Notes: generated from the letters alone by a model not told the origin. DNA of 64,000 nucleotides from Alcanivorax sp. DP30 (GCF_009882945.1 NZ_WTUY01000004.1:429505-493504), one strand, 5' to 3'; shown: positions 47,219 through 60,024, numbered from the stretch's first letter. Numbers and translations: made by a program.

Positions 47219-47227
47219 GGTTAGTCC

Positions 47228-47392
47228 TTTTTTCACCACAGAGGGCACAGAGTTCACGGAGAAAAATATCAAAGGAATCTGTACCGCCCCTGGACTGAAA
47301 ATCTATGTCGGTTAACGGGCACCCACTGCAACAAAACAGGACACCAACAAGGCACGGAGTCCTGTATTTCTCAGTGAACTCTGTGGCAAAAA
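47228..47392. repeat. 9-nt-period inverted repeat between prlC and yheV
   Basis: CACAGAGGG CACAGAGTT CACGGAGAA at the left; inverse copies at 47370-47392 (CTCAGTGAA CTCTGTGGC). It fills almost the whole gap. Confidence 0.78.
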
Positions 47393-47393
47393 A

Positions 47394-49430
47394 TCACCCG
47401 TTGATGCCACAGTGACGCAGCAGCGGTTCCACGCTGGGTTCGCGGCCGCGGAAGGCCTTGAACAGGTCCATGGGTTCGCGGCTGCCGCCCATGGCCAGGA
47501 TGGCGCTACGGAATTCCCGGCCGGTAGCCTCGTTGAACTCACCCTCTTCCTCAAACCGTGAGAACGCATCGGAGGACAACACTTCCGCCCACTTGTAGCT
47601 GTAGTACCCCGCCGCATAACCACCGGCAAAGATATGCCCGAAGCTGTTGGGAAAACGGTTAAACGCTGGCGGTTGAATCACTGACACCTGTTCGCGCACT
47701 TCATCGAGCACTTCCTGAATGCTCAATCCATCCTGATACTCGGCGTGGATACGCATATCGAACAGGGAGAACTCGATCTGTCGCACCATCTGCATGGCAC
47801 TCTGGAAATTCTTTGCGGCCAGCATTTTGTCCAGCTTGTCTTTGGGCAACGGCTCGCCAGTTTCATAGTGGCTGGAAATCAGGGCAATGCCTTCCTCGGT
47901 CCAACACCAGTTTTCCAAAAACTGGCTGGGCAGCTCCACCGCATCCCAGGCCACACCGTTGATACCGGAAATACCGGACACATCCTGCTCGGTGAGCATG
48001 TGATGCAGGCCATGGCCAAACTCGTGGAACAACGTCACCACTTCATCATGGGTGAGCAAGCCCGGCTTGCCACCGGCAGGCGGCGCAAAGTTACAGGTCA
48101 GGTAGGCTACCGGGGTCTGCAGACTGCCATCCGGACGACGGCGACGAATGCGGGCGTCGTCCATCCAGGCACCACCACGCTTGCCGGTGCGGGCATACAT
48201 GTCCAGGTAAAAAGCCGCCCGTACGGAGCCATCATCGTCCACCAGTTCATAGAAACGTACGTCGTCGTGCCAGGTATCCACGTCTTCGCGTTTTTCGAAT
48301 TTGATGCCGAACAACTTGCCGACGATACCGAACATGCCGTTGATCACGGTGTCCGCCGGGAACCAGGGACGCAGCTCTTCCTCGGAAATGCTGTAGCGCG
48401 CCTCTCGCAGGCGCTCGCTCCAGAAACCGATGTCCCAGGGCTGCAGATCCTCGGCACCCTGCTCGGCAGCGAACGCTTTCAGCTCCGCCAGCTCCTGCTC
48501 TGCCTGGGGCTTGGCCCGCTTGGCCAGGTCCTCCAGAAACACCGTCACTTCCTGAACATCCCGCGCCATCTTGGTGGCCAGTGACTTCTCACCATAGTTG
48601 GCAAACCCCAGCAGGCCGGCCTGCTTGTGACGCAAAGCAAGGATTTCATCCATCAGCGCCGCATTATCGAACTCGCCGGCATTAGGTCCCTGGTCGGAGG
48701 CCTTGGTGGTCCAGGCGGTGTACATTTCCTTGCGCAGATCCGCATTCTTGCAGTGGCTCATGACGGCGATAAACACCGGCGCATCCAGTGTCAGCACCCA
48801 GCCATCCTTGCCATCGGCGGCAGCACGATCCGCGGCGCCGGCCTTGGCGCTTTCCGGCAGCCCATCCAGCTCGGCCTCATCGGTCACCTGTTTGGTCCAG
48901 GCCTGAGTGGCGTCCAGCACGTTGTCAGAGAACTTGCTGGTCAGTTCGGATAAACGCTTGGAGTTGGCCATGTACTCGGCTTTCTTGTCGTCCGGCAAAT
49001 CCACCCCGGAAAGGCGGAAATCACGCAAGGTGTTTTCCAAGTCTTTCTGCTGGGCTTCGCTGAGTGACCCCCACTCATCACTGTCACGCAGGGACTGGAA
49101 GGCCGCACACAGCGCCGCGTTCTGACCGACTTCGGTGCCATACTCGCTGAGCAAGGGCAGGCAACTGTTGTAGGCGTTTCGCAGCGCGTCATCCTGAGCT
49201 ACCGCATTCAGGTGCCCGGCCGGACCAAAGGCCTTGCCGAGACGATCATCTTCCTCATCCAGAGCCTGAACCAGATGGGCATAGTCGAAATTGCCTGCTG
49301 CCAATACCGCCTGAATGCGCGCACGGCCATCGGCCACCAGCTGCTCCACTGCCGGCAATACATGCTCGGGCTTGATGGCAGAGAATGGGGGAAGATCGGG
49401 ATAATCAATCAGCGGATTGTTGTTGCTCAT
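47394..49430 (-). CDS. prlC: Oligopeptidase A (M3 family)
   Basis: 678-residue zinc oligopeptidase that degrades signal peptides and other short peptides in the cytoplasm. HEFGH is at 469-473, the same position as in E. coli OpdA. Start ATG at 49430 (MSNNNPLIDYPDLPPFS). Its first codons overlap the end of a small membrane protein gene. Followed by yheV. Confidence 0.97.
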   Translation of the reverse strand: MSNNNPLIDYPDLPPFSAIKPEHVLPAVEQLVADGRARIQAVLAAGNFDYAHLVQALDEEDDRLGKAFGPAGHLNAVAQDDALRNAYNSCLPLLSEYGTEVGQNAALCAAFQSLRDSDEWGSLSEAQQKDLENTLRDFRLSGVDLPDDKKAEYMANSKRLSELTSKFSDNVLDATQAWTKQVTDEAELDGLPESAKAGAADRAAADGKDGWVLTLDAPVFIAVMSHCKNADLRKEMYTAWTTKASDQGPNAGEFDNAALMDEILALRHKQAGLLGFANYGEKSLATKMARDVQEVTVFLEDLAKRAKPQAEQELAELKAFAAEQGAEDLQPWDIGFWSERLREARYSISEEELRPWFPADTVINGMFGIVGKLFGIKFEKREDVDTWHDDVRFYELVDDDGSVRAAFYLDMYARTGKRGGAWMDDARIRRRRPDGSLQTPVAYLTCNFAPPAGGKPGLLTHDEVVTLFHEFGHGLHHMLTEQDVSGISGINGVAWDAVELPSQFLENWCWTEEGIALISSHYETGEPLPKDKLDKMLAAKNFQSAMQMVRQIEFSLFDMRIHAEYQDGLSIQEVLDEVREQVSVIQPPAFNRFPNSFGHIFAGGYAAGYYSYKWAEVLSSDAFSRFEEEGEFNEATGREFRSAILAMGGSREPMDLFKAFRGREPSVEPLLRHCGING

Positions 49431-49587
49431 TCGGTATCGGTCCTGCTTCTGTGGGCGCCACGGGCAAACGATGACGGGCAGTGTCATCCGGTTGCAGCAG
49501 CGTCTGGAAAATCAGCCACTTGCTCAGCAGAAAAACGCCAAGCAAGATCATCACTATTAACAGTATACGGGTGGGTGGCTTGTTCAT
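49405..49587 (-). CDS. Small single-pass membrane protein upstream of prlC
   Basis: 60 residues: a short basic N-terminus (MNKPPTR), one membrane helix (ILLIVMILLGVFLLSKWLIF), and a polar tail. GGGAGG is 3 nt before the ATG. It overlaps prlC by 26 nt, so prlC may be translationally coupled to it. No family known to me. Confidence 0.65.
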   Translation of the reverse strand: MNKPPTRILLIVMILLGVFLLSKWLIFQTLLQPDDTARHRLPVAPTEAGPIPNEQQQSAD

Positions 49588-49630
49588 GCGCCTCCCTGAC
49601 CATGAATTTGAACTATCGAGTGTATCAGTG

Positions 49631-50173
49631 ATGGGGATTCGCCGCTTTGAAGACAAGACCCCGCAGTTGGGGGAACGGGTATTCGTTGACCAGGACGCCA
49701 CCGTGCTGGGTGACGTGACTCTGGGTGATGACTGTTCGGTGTGGCCGAAGGCCGTCATTCGCGGCGACATGCACCAGATTCGCATCGGCGCCCGGGTGAG
49801 CATCCAGGACAATGCGGTGCTGCACATCACCCACGACTCCACCTTCAATCCGGGCGGCTATGGCCTGCAGATCGGCGATGACGTGACCATTGCCCATCAG
49901 GCCATGCTCCATGGCTGCACCCTGGGTAACCGGGTGATGGTGGGCATGCAGGCCATCATCATGGACGGCGCCGTGGTGGAAGACGAAGTGATCGTCGCCG
50001 CCGGCTCCCTGGTGGGGCCGGGCAAGCGTCTGGAAAGCGGATACCTTTACCGCGGCCAGCCGGCGAAGCAGGCGCGCCCGTTGACCGATGAGGAGCGGCA
50101 GTTTCTCACTTATGTGGCGGGGAATTATGTACGCCTGAAGGATCGCTATATGGCGGATGGGGAGCACATTTAG
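49631..50173 (+). CDS. Gamma-carbonic anhydrase family protein
   Basis: 180-residue left-handed beta-helix protein (YrdA/PaaY type): GDVTLGDDCSVWPKAVIRGD, HITHDSTFNPGG and TIAHQAMLHGCTLGN, with the zinc His residues. Hexapeptide turns are clear. I start at 49631 (MGIRRFEDKTP); an ATG at 49586 would add 15 residues not typical of the family. It lies divergent to prlC, as in Pseudomonas. Confidence 0.93.
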   Translation: MGIRRFEDKTPQLGERVFVDQDATVLGDVTLGDDCSVWPKAVIRGDMHQIRIGARVSIQDNAVLHITHDSTFNPGGYGLQIGDDVTIAHQAMLHGCTLGNRVMVGMQAIIMDGAVVEDEVIVAAGSLVGPGKRLESGYLYRGQPAKQARPLTDEERQFLTYVAGNYVRLKDRYMADGEHI

Positions 50174-50246
50174 GCCCCCTTGTTCGCAAGAGCTTCATGC
50201 AGGCTCTACAGCGGCGACATAGAGGTCTCTGGGCTCATCGCTGTTA

Positions 50247-51245
50247 TCAAATCTTCCACATGAACGACATGTTGCCGAAGCTGAGCAAATCGTCGCTGTT
50301 GCGCAGCGGCGACTGTGAGCCTTGCAGAGTCAGAGTGAAGGAAAAATTGTCCAGGTGCAGGCCACTACCGACAACCACGCCCAGGGTGCCGTCACGGGTC
50401 TCCAGATCGTACAGATCTGATTCTTCTTCCAGATAGAAGTAGCCAATGTATTCGGCAGAGGCACCAAGGAAGACTTCCCACCCCATGCCATTGTGCTCGA
50501 ACAATCCCACCAACGAACTGGATGTGCCAACACCGGCATAATCGGGAGTAAAGTTTTTCGGCAGGTTTTCACCCAGACGCAAAAAGGCACTCACCCCCGC
50601 CGTGCCGAGAAAGTTATTCGCATCGAGCATGGCCGCATAGCCCATGTCGGTCTGTAAACCATTGTCGTGATCATGACGGAAAAGGCGATTGGCAAACACG
50701 GCAATGACACCGCCGATCACATCCGGACCCAGTTGATTATCCCAGCCGCGGGGCTGTTCGGAACCGGTAATCTTGTGAATCACTTTCTGGCTTTGTTCCG
50801 CACCGGAATCCGGCCCCGTAACGCCAAGACGAATGCCGTAACCCACCAGGTAGTCGTCGTTCCAGTTAAACATGCCCAATTCCAGATTGCTGTAACCCAC
50901 ATAGGGCACATCGTCATAATCTGGCTCTTCACGGGTAATGTCGGAGGGCGTCACCATGGTCTGTTCCAGCCCCACGGCAAGTGCATGCTTCTGATCCTTC
51001 AATCGGACGCCGGGAAGTGGCGCCATGAATCTGGCGAGGCCACAAGTCAGACCGTTATCGGTATTGCCATCACACTGATCGTGGGCATTGCCCACCCAGC
51101 TAACACGCACTCCATTGGTGTAACGACCATCTTCGCCAACGAACAGGTCATTGTCCCAGGAAAACCCTATTGTGGAAGCATGAGAGAAACTCGGTGCGCA
51201 AGCGAACAGCAAAACGGCAAAGGACACGCGAAACACAATCAGCAT
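50247..51245 (-). CDS. lpxR: LpxR-like lipid A deacylase (DUF2219)
   Basis: 332 residues from the ATG at 51245 (signal peptide ending HAS). FSWDNDLFVGEDGRYTNGV is the N-terminal active-site strand of LpxR, an outer-membrane 3'-O-deacylase of lipid A. The rest has barrel strands; the end is FMWKI. AGGA is 7 nt upstream. Activity is inferred by family. Confidence 0.82.
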   Translation of the reverse strand: MLIVFRVSFAVLLFACAPSFSHASTIGFSWDNDLFVGEDGRYTNGVRVSWVGNAHDQCDGNTDNGLTCGLARFMAPLPGVRLKDQKHALAVGLEQTMVTPSDITREEPDYDDVPYVGYSNLELGMFNWNDDYLVGYGIRLGVTGPDSGAEQSQKVIHKITGSEQPRGWDNQLGPDVIGGVIAVFANRLFRHDHDNGLQTDMGYAAMLDANNFLGTAGVSAFLRLGENLPKNFTPDYAGVGTSSSLVGLFEHNGMGWEVFLGASAEYIGYFYLEEESDLYDLETRDGTLGVVVGSGLHLDNFSFTLTLQGSQSPLRNSDDLLSFGNMSFMWKI

Positions 51246-51285
51246 TGGACAATCCTTTAATAGACATGGTTGTCCCCGGAAAGCA

Positions 51286-51424
51286 GTTGAATGTTTAAAG
51301 TTCAAATGCGAATCAGGCAGAACCGTTTGCCATGCCCTGCCCACGTTCCTTGGTAACGGCGCGGGCACGATGCACAAAATACGAAAACGTATCTCGCGCC
51401 TCTTCAACTTTAAACTTTCAACTA
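51286..51424. repeat. Composite heptad repeat (AGTTGAA family) with 43-nt core
   Basis: Left arm AGTTGAA TGTTTAA AGTTCAA ATGCGAA, right arm TTCAACT TTAAACT TTCAACT; both with a 7-nt period and inverse to each other. Between them, next to the right arm, lies an inverted 43-nt core (51358-51400: GGCGCGGGCACG to TCGCGCC). The right arm touches the stop of the channel gene. Confidence 0.82.
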
Positions 51425-51871
51425 AAACCGCCAGCGCCTCTGCATCACCAAAAACGCGAACGACGCCGACCAGGTAATCAATATCAATCCGTTGAGTGCT
51501 TCCACCCCGGCGATCAATCGCAAGGTGCCCATGGGGAACAGGTCGCCCAGCCCCAATGAGGTATAACAGGCTGCAGAAAAATACAGGTGGTCAAGGAAGC
51601 TGCCATCCACGGCACCACCAATGCTCATGGCGGTATCGTTGTTGTCGAGCAGCAGATACACCCAGCCATAGAGGGTGATTTCGACCATGTGCGCGGCAAA
51701 CATGGCGATCACCACAAACAGGATTTCGCCACGAAAACGCTGCTTCCAGCGCTTGAGAAATGCTGACAGGCCATACAGGGTCCAGTAGTGCAGGGTCACC
51801 GTGACCAGCACCATGCCAAGGCTCACCAAGGAGGCATAAAGGACTTCGTAGAGGACCGTATCGTTTTCCAC
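51422..51871 (-). CDS. Ion-channel family membrane protein
   Basis: 149 residues with three to four membrane segments. The pore region AACYTSLGLGDLFPMGTLRL resembles the K+ channel filter TVGYGD with changes (TSLGLGD). Selectivity is uncertain. Three nucleotides separate it from aroE. Confidence 0.82.
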   Translation of the reverse strand: MENDTVLYEVLYASLVSLGMVLVTVTLHYWTLYGLSAFLKRWKQRFRGEILFVVIAMFAAHMVEITLYGWVYLLLDNNDTAMSIGGAVDGSFLDHLYFSAACYTSLGLGDLFPMGTLRLIAGVEALNGLILITWSASFAFLVMQRRWRF

Positions 51872-51874
51872 TTT

Positions 51875-54226
<2,352 letters not shown>

Positions 54227-54312
54227 GAAGGGACCCGGCACCAAAACGCGCAACATACCCTGCCTGCTGGTGGCTCACAAGAGTGGGGGATGTTGGTAAG
54301 TGGACGGGGCTG

Positions 54313-54528
54313 TTACCAGGGCGCCGCGACACGGCGGGCGAGCAGGCGCAGATGGCCCTGCTCGTCGGTCTGCTGCTCACACTCTATCCTGTCGCCGGCG
54401 CCAAAACGCAGGGCTGGCGCGCCCTCCGGCACGGAGGTTATGCGGTACAGGTCGCCGCCCAGAGAGACCGCATCCACCGCAAACCACTGAGACGGGTCAT
54501 CCCGGTATGGCACCAGAATTTCAAACAT
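54313..54528 (-). CDS. Small hypothetical protein
   Basis: 71 residues from the ATG at 54528 (GGAGGG upstream). MFEILVPYRDDPSQWFAVDA, then a beta-rich stretch (DLYRITSVPEGAPALRFGAGD). It lies between dprA and tsaC. No family recognised. Confidence 0.65.
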   Translation of the reverse strand: MFEILVPYRDDPSQWFAVDAVSLGGDLYRITSVPEGAPALRFGAGDRIECEQQTDEQGHLRLLARRVAAPW

Positions 54529-54664
54529 GCTGACAGCCCTCCCCGGCATGGCCGGTTGGCAGGTCACACCGTCATGGTAGGCGCTTGGCACACCGGGGGA
54601 AACCGTCCTCAGCCTGACGTGATTTCAGCGCCAGCGGCAGAGCATCAAGCCCCCAGCGTCCTTT

Positions 54665-55738
54665 TCACGACGCCCTCGAGGTGTCACTACGCTTGAGGTA
54701 ACCACCCGCCACGCGCTCCACCCAGCCCTCCATTTCCAGATCAGCGAGCTGACCGGCCAGTTCATTCATGGGCATACCGGTGCGCGTCTGCAGCATGTCG
54801 AGAGAATTGATGCCGCTGGTGAGATGTTGAAGCAGTGGCGGCTGACTGCCTGCCTCGCCCAGACCACAGCTATCCACGGCACGGCGAAAATCACCGAAGG
54901 CATCGAAGATATCCTCCATGGATTCCAGCCAGGTGGCGCCATCACGCAGCAAATGGTGACAGCCCTTGCTGAGCGGATTATGGATGCTGCCAGGGATGGC
55001 AAACACTTCCCGGCCCTGAGCCAACGCAGTTCGAGCCGTGATCAGTGAACCGCTGCGAATGGCCGCTTCCACCACGATGGTGCCCAAACTCAGGCCACTG
55101 ATGATGCGATTGCGTTGCGGAAACTGTGAAGGCAGCGGCGGCGAACCGGGTGCGAACTCGGATATCACCGCCCCACCCTGATCGGCAATCTGGTTCGCCA
55201 GGGAAGCATTGCGCGGTGGGTAAAGCCGGTCCGGGCCACTGCCCAACACCGCCACGGTCCGGCCAGTTGCGAGGGCACCCCGGTGAGCGGCGGCATCCAC
55301 GCCCAGCGCCAGGCCGCTGGTCACCACAAAGCCGGCAGCAGCCAGCTGACGGGCAAACCTGCGGCTGTTATCCAGCCCATCCGCCGAGGCATTTCTTGCC
55401 CCCACCATGGCCAGAGACGGCGCACTCAGCGCCGCCACCTCCCCGCGCACCGCCAGTACCCCGGGCGGATCACTGATGCTGGCCAGCAGCGGCGGGTAAT
55501 CCTTGTCGCCAAGAGCGATCCAGCGCCATCCCCGCTCACGTAACTGCTCGTAATGGGCAGAGAGGTTGCCGGTATTGTCCAGCAACCGGGCACGGTCCTT
55601 GAGGCCCGCCGGCAACAGTGGCAGAAAATGAGAAACCGGCGAGGTATTGATCTGATGCTGTTGCAGAGCACGGCCCAGGGCCGCTGAAGAAGGAGAAAAC
55701 AACGCCTGCAACAGCAGGCGTTTGAATTGTCCGTCCAT
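54665..55738 (-). CDS. dprA: DNA-processing protein DprA
   Basis: 357-residue DprA/Smf, which loads RecA on incoming single-stranded DNA. Rossmann-like core VLGSGPDRLYPPRN, SEFAPGSPPLPSQFPQRNRI and SGSLITARTALAQGREVFA. The C-terminal winged helix (LAGQLADLEMEGWVERV) is complete. GGAGGTG lies 5 nt upstream of the ATG. Confidence 0.96.
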   Translation of the reverse strand: MDGQFKRLLLQALFSPSSAALGRALQQHQINTSPVSHFLPLLPAGLKDRARLLDNTGNLSAHYEQLRERGWRWIALGDKDYPPLLASISDPPGVLAVRGEVAALSAPSLAMVGARNASADGLDNSRRFARQLAAAGFVVTSGLALGVDAAAHRGALATGRTVAVLGSGPDRLYPPRNASLANQIADQGGAVISEFAPGSPPLPSQFPQRNRIISGLSLGTIVVEAAIRSGSLITARTALAQGREVFAIPGSIHNPLSKGCHHLLRDGATWLESMEDIFDAFGDFRRAVDSCGLGEAGSQPPLLQHLTSGINSLDMLQTRTGMPMNELAGQLADLEMEGWVERVAGGYLKRSDTSRAS

Positions 55739-55824
55739 CGCCCACCTCCTTGTGTGCGTTGACGGTTAATGGGTGGCCAGGAGGCCTGGCGGTGAGCGCT
55801 ACTGCGTTTTCCTGTGGAGCAAAA

Positions 55825-56898
55825 TCAGTAGCTGCCCGCCGGGCTCTTGGCAATGTCATTCATATAAATAGGCCGGGTGGACTCCATAATCAAGCCGTAG
55901 CTGACTTTATCGAAGACCCGGAAGACCACCAGGGAACCTGTCTTCTCGGCAGGCAGGGCCACATTGTCGCCCACCTGGCGATCCCGGACCACTTCACCCT
56001 TACCGAAAATATCCAGTACGTTGCCTTCCTTCAGGCCATCACGAATACCCTTGTTCAGTACCACCACATCGTTGCGAGCCACGCTATTGAGGCGGTCAAA
56101 GAAACGAATAACCTGGGCTTCGATTTTGGTGTCCGGCGCACTGGGGTACAGCACTGCACGCACGCGACGATCTTCGGTGGAGAAAATACGGTCATCGATG
56201 CGCACGTCTTCAGTGGAATCGGTCAGACGCAGGGTGACAATCTCGCCCTCGTGGTTGGACACCCGGCCCAGACCCACCTGGCGGGCTTCATAACCCAGCA
56301 CTTCGTTGGTCTGCGGATCCACATACTGCTCGCCGGTGCGGTAAACGCCGTAACCCTGATCCAGCTCTTCCCACTGGGTGCGGGTATCACGGGCATAGAC
56401 AGTATCGCCTTCACCGAACACCACGCGGCGATCACGGCCGCCGACGATATAAGGCGCTTCCTGAATTTCCTGACGGGTCACCACCAGGCCTTCTTTCAGG
56501 TAGGCCGCGATGGCGCTGGCGGGAATCACCGGAATGGCTTCGTCATTGGCAATTTCGCGCACACTCGGGGTGAGCTTGACGACGCCGTTGGACATGACGG
56601 TTTCTTCCACGCCACGCTTCACGGACAGACGCGGTTCGCCGTTCACATAGGACAGGCGAATCTCGTCACCCGGATAGATCAGGTGCGGATTGCCGATTTC
56701 TTCATTGATTTGCCAGATTTCCGGCCATTGCCACGGCTCTTGCAGAAAACGGGAGCTGATATCCCACAGAGTGTCGCCATTCTTGACATAATACTTGCCG
56801 GGATGCCCATCTTTGAGCATCACTGCAGCGGAGGCCAGGCCTGTCACTGACAGCAGCAGCCCGACGGTAAAGGCGCGCTGGACCGATTTCATCATCAT
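55825..56898 (-). CDS. LysM peptidoglycan-binding protein
   Basis: 357 residues from the first of three ATG codons at 56898 (AGGA 5 nt upstream). Signal peptide, then one LysM domain ([20 protein letters not shown]...[11 protein letters not shown], about 35-80). The long beta-rich C-terminal part is typical of the LysM protein that sits beside dprA in Pseudomonas. Exported, envelope role inferred. Confidence 0.92.
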   Translation of the reverse strand: MMMKSVQRAFTVGLLLSVTGLASAAVMLKDGHPGKYYVKNGDTLWDISSRFLQEPWQWPEIWQINEEIGNPHLIYPGDEIRLSYVNGEPRLSVKRGVEETVMSNGVVKLTPSVREIANDEAIPVIPASAIAAYLKEGLVVTRQEIQEAPYIVGGRDRRVVFGEGDTVYARDTRTQWEELDQGYGVYRTGEQYVDPQTNEVLGYEARQVGLGRVSNHEGEIVTLRLTDSTEDVRIDDRIFSTEDRRVRAVLYPSAPDTKIEAQVIRFFDRLNSVARNDVVVLNKGIRDGLKEGNVLDIFGKGEVVRDRQVGDNVALPAEKTGSLVVFRVFDKVSYGLIMESTRPIYMNDIAKSPAGSY

Positions 56899-57041
56899 CG
56901 GATTCCTTTTATCATTATTGGACTCATCCCCTAAGAGGCCGTGCGACGCCGAGGCAGACACGGTTTCTTTTGGATATTAGCAATGCGATCATATATTTAG
57001 CAACCGAATTTCGAGTGCTATCGCAACTTCTGAGAAGGTAC

Positions 57042-57548
57042 ATGGCCAAACTGGAAATACTGGAATTCCCTGACCCCCGGCTGAGAACCGTAGCAAAGCC
57101 GGTGGAAAAGGTGGATGACGAGCTTCGCAAACTCATCGATGACATGTTCGAAACCATGTACGACGCCCCCGGCATCGGCCTGGCCGCCACCCAGGTCAAT
57201 GTGCATAAACGGGTGATCGTCATGGACCTGTCCGATGACAAGAACGAGCCACGGGTATTCATCAACCCGGAGATCACGCCCCTGACCCAGGATCTCGCTC
57301 CCTACGAGGAAGGCTGCCTGTCAGTGCCCGGCTTCTATGAAAAGGTGAAGCGCCCGGCGCGAGTCAAGATCAAGGCCCTGGACCGAGACGGTAACGTGTT
57401 CGAGGAAGAGGCCGACGAACTCCTCGCCACCTGCATCCAGCACGAGATCGATCACCTGGAAGGCAAGCTGTTCGTGGATTACGTATCCCGCCTGAAGCGC
57501 GACCGGATCAAGAAGAAGCTGGAGAAGGTGCACCGGCTGCAGGGGTAA
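57042..57548 (+). CDS. def: Peptide deformylase
   Basis: 168-residue metalloenzyme that removes the formyl group from new proteins. GIGLAATQ at 44-51, EGCLSVP at 90-96 (Cys92) and HEIDH at 134-138 are all present. GAAGG is upstream of the ATG at 57042. Divergent from LysM and first of def-fmt-rsmB. Confidence 0.97.
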   Translation: MAKLEILEFPDPRLRTVAKPVEKVDDELRKLIDDMFETMYDAPGIGLAATQVNVHKRVIVMDLSDDKNEPRVFINPEITPLTQDLAPYEEGCLSVPGFYEKVKRPARVKIKALDRDGNVFEEEADELLATCIQHEIDHLEGKLFVDYVSRLKRDRIKKKLEKVHRLQG

Positions 57549-57551
57549 AGA

Positions 57552-57708
57552 CAGCTGCAAGCTACAAGCCTCAAGCTGCAAGGCGCGCCCACCATCTTCA
57601 TCTTTTTCATGTATGGTGCCCGCGCCCAGGCCTTGTGCGCGGCCATCACCGTTTCAGAACCCACATACCTTTTTCGCGTTGCAGCTTGTAGCTTGAAGCT
57701 TGCCGCTC
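57552..57708. repeat. Composite heptad repeat (AGCTTG family) with 43-nt-type core
   Basis: Left arm AGCTGCA AGCTACA AGCCTCA AGCTGCA; right arm TTGCAGC TTGTAGC TTGAAGC TTGCCGC; inverse, 7-nt period. The left arm runs into a core from GGCGCG (57582) to GTGCCCGCGCC (57626). It sits inside the def-fmt operon. Confidence 0.83.
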
Positions 57709-57727
57709 ACAACCCAGAGGCTGTTCA

Positions 57728-58696
57728 TTGAAACCCTTACGTCTCGCCTTCGCCGGCACCCCGGATTTTGCCGCCGCCAGCCTGCAGGCGGTGCTCGACA
57801 GTGACCATGACGTGGTGGCGGTGCTGACCCAGCCGGACCGGGCTGCCGGTCGCGGCAAGAAAGTGCAGAAAAGCCCGGTCAAGCAGCTGGCTGAAGCCCA
57901 TGACATTGCCGTACTGCAGCCGGAAAACCTCAAGGGTGAAGAGATCCGCCAGAAGCTGCGTGATCTGCAGCTGGATGCCCTGGTGGTGGTGGCCTACGGG
58001 CTGATCATCCCCCAGGCGGTGCTGGATATCCCGCGCCTGGGCTGCCTCAACGTGCATGGCTCACTGCTGCCGCGCTGGCGCGGTGCCGCGCCAATCCAGC
58101 GCGCCATCACCGTGGGCGATACCGAAACCGGCAACACCATCATGCAGATGGAAGCCGGGCTGGATACCGGCCCCATGCTGCTCAGTGAAGCCCTGCCCAT
58201 CGGCGACAATGAAACCGGCGGCGAACTGCATGACCGGCTCGCCGCCCAGGGCGCGCGCCTGCTGGTCACCGTGCTGAACGATCTGGAGCAGTACCTGGCC
58301 AATGCCACCGTACAGCCCGACGAAGGCGTCACCTACGCTCACAAGCTGAGCAAGGCAGAGGCCCGACTGGACTTTCGCCTGCCCACCCGCGCGCTTTATA
58401 ACCGCATTCGTGCCTTCAACCCTTTCCCGGTGACCTGGGTGCCACTCAAAGGCCAACCCATGCGCATCTGGCAGGCCAGTGTAAGTCCGCTGCCCGGCAA
58501 AGATGACGATGAGCCCGGCCACATCCTCAAGGTCGGCGAAGACGGCATTCAGGTGGCCACCGGCGATGGCATTCTGATACTTGAAGAACTGCAGCTGCCC
58601 GGCAAACGGCGCATGGCGGTGGCCGATCTGTTGCGCGGCAATCCGGATCTGTTCAGGGAAGGCGACATGCTGGGTGATTCCATTGACGACGCCTGA
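57728..58696 (+). CDS. fmt: Methionyl-tRNA formyltransferase
   Basis: 322-residue enzyme that formylates initiator Met-tRNA, the partner activity of Def. LRLAFAGTPDFAAASL, NVHGSLLPRWRGAAPIQ and the C-terminal domain (AHKLSKAEARLDF) are typical. The start is TTG at 57728 with AGAGG upstream; no ATG fits better. Confidence 0.96.
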   Translation: MKPLRLAFAGTPDFAAASLQAVLDSDHDVVAVLTQPDRAAGRGKKVQKSPVKQLAEAHDIAVLQPENLKGEEIRQKLRDLQLDALVVVAYGLIIPQAVLDIPRLGCLNVHGSLLPRWRGAAPIQRAITVGDTETGNTIMQMEAGLDTGPMLLSEALPIGDNETGGELHDRLAAQGARLLVTVLNDLEQYLANATVQPDEGVTYAHKLSKAEARLDFRLPTRALYNRIRAFNPFPVTWVPLKGQPMRIWQASVSPLPGKDDDEPGHILKVGEDGIQVATGDGILILEELQLPGKRRMAVADLLRGNPDLFREGDMLGDSIDDA

Positions 58697-59978
58697 TCCG
58701 CGCCTCAGCGCCGTCCGCGCCCTCGATCGCGTCATCCCCGGCAAGGGCGACGGGCAAAGCCTGCGCGAAGTGCTACGCGATTTCCCCCTGCAAGGCAGTG
58801 ACGGCGGCCTGATGCGCGACATCTGTTTCGGTGTCTGTCGTCACCTTCGCCCCCTCAATCACTGGCTCAACCAACAGCTCGCCAAACCGCTCAAGCCCAG
58901 CGCGCAACCGGTGCGCCTGGCCCTGCTGGCCGGGCTGTACGAGCTGTGGTTCAGCGACCGGCCGGCCCACGCCATCGTCAATGCCTACCCGCAACTGTGT
59001 CGCAAAATGAAAGCCCCCTGGGCCGCCGGCCTCAGCAATGCAGTACTGCGCAAGGCCAGCAAGCTCACCATTGAAGAGGCCCTGGAAGGCGCGCCAGCCA
59101 ACATCCAGTTGAGCCTGCCGGACTGGCTGCACAAGTGCTGGGTCCAGGACTGGCCTGACCAGGCCGAGGCCATTGCCCAGGCCAACCTGTATTCACCGCC
59201 GTTCACGCTGCGCGTAAACCGCCAGCAGCAACAACGCCCCGACGCCATCGCCACCCTGGGCGAAGGTGTCCGCCCTGGCGAACTGTCACCATGGAGCCTC
59301 TATGTGAGCCCGGCTCGGCCGGTATCTCAGCTCCCCGGTTTCGACCAGGGCGCCCTGTCCGTTCAGGATGAGGCCGCGCAACTGCCCGCAGAATTATTGC
59401 AGGCGCCACCCCGGGGCCGGATTCTCGACGCCTGCGCCGCTCCCGGCGGCAAGACGGGCCAACTGTGGGAAAAATTCCCCCACGCCGACCTGGTGGCCCT
59501 GGAGCTGGACCCCCGCAGACTCACCCGCGTTGAAGAGAATCTGGCCCGCCTCGGCGCCACTGCCACCCTGTTACAGGGTGACGCCAGCCAGCCTGACCAG
59601 TGGTGGGACGGCACCCCTTTCGATGCCATCCTGCTGGATGCTCCCTGCTCCGCCACCGGCATCCTGCGCCGGCAACCGGATGCAAAATGGCACCGCAAGG
59701 CGTCGGACATTCCTGCGCTGGTTGATTTACAAGCGCGAATGCTGGATGCACTATGGCCGCTGCTTCAACCCGGCGGCATGCTGGTATATGCCACCTGTTC
59801 GGTACTGCGCGACGAGAACGATCGCCAGATCAGCGCGTTTCTGCAGCGCCAGCCACAGGCACGGGATGTGACGCCGCGCCCGGAACAGGCCACAATGGTC
59901 GATGCAGGGTGGCAGCTGTTCCCGCAGCAGGACGGATCAGACGGCTTTTATCTGGCTTGCCTGCGGAAAAATTTGTGA
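58683..59978 (+). CDS. rsmB: 16S rRNA m5C967 methyltransferase RsmB
   Basis: 431 residues: NusB-like N-terminal domain (about 1-140), then a SAM methyltransferase with [26 protein letters not shown] (PC) and [12 protein letters not shown] (TC), the catalytic cysteines. The likely start is TTG at 58683, overlapping the end of fmt by 14 nt. Confidence 0.95.
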   Translation: MTTPDPRLSAVRALDRVIPGKGDGQSLREVLRDFPLQGSDGGLMRDICFGVCRHLRPLNHWLNQQLAKPLKPSAQPVRLALLAGLYELWFSDRPAHAIVNAYPQLCRKMKAPWAAGLSNAVLRKASKLTIEEALEGAPANIQLSLPDWLHKCWVQDWPDQAEAIAQANLYSPPFTLRVNRQQQQRPDAIATLGEGVRPGELSPWSLYVSPARPVSQLPGFDQGALSVQDEAAQLPAELLQAPPRGRILDACAAPGGKTGQLWEKFPHADLVALELDPRRLTRVEENLARLGATATLLQGDASQPDQWWDGTPFDAILLDAPCSATGILRRQPDAKWHRKASDIPALVDLQARMLDALWPLLQPGGMLVYATCSVLRDENDRQISAFLQRQPQARDVTPRPEQATMVDAGWQLFPQQDGSDGFYLACLRKNL

Positions 59979-60024
59979 TCGACCCAAAGGCGGATTCCAA
60001 GGAATCGGGGGCTCAGCACAACGC

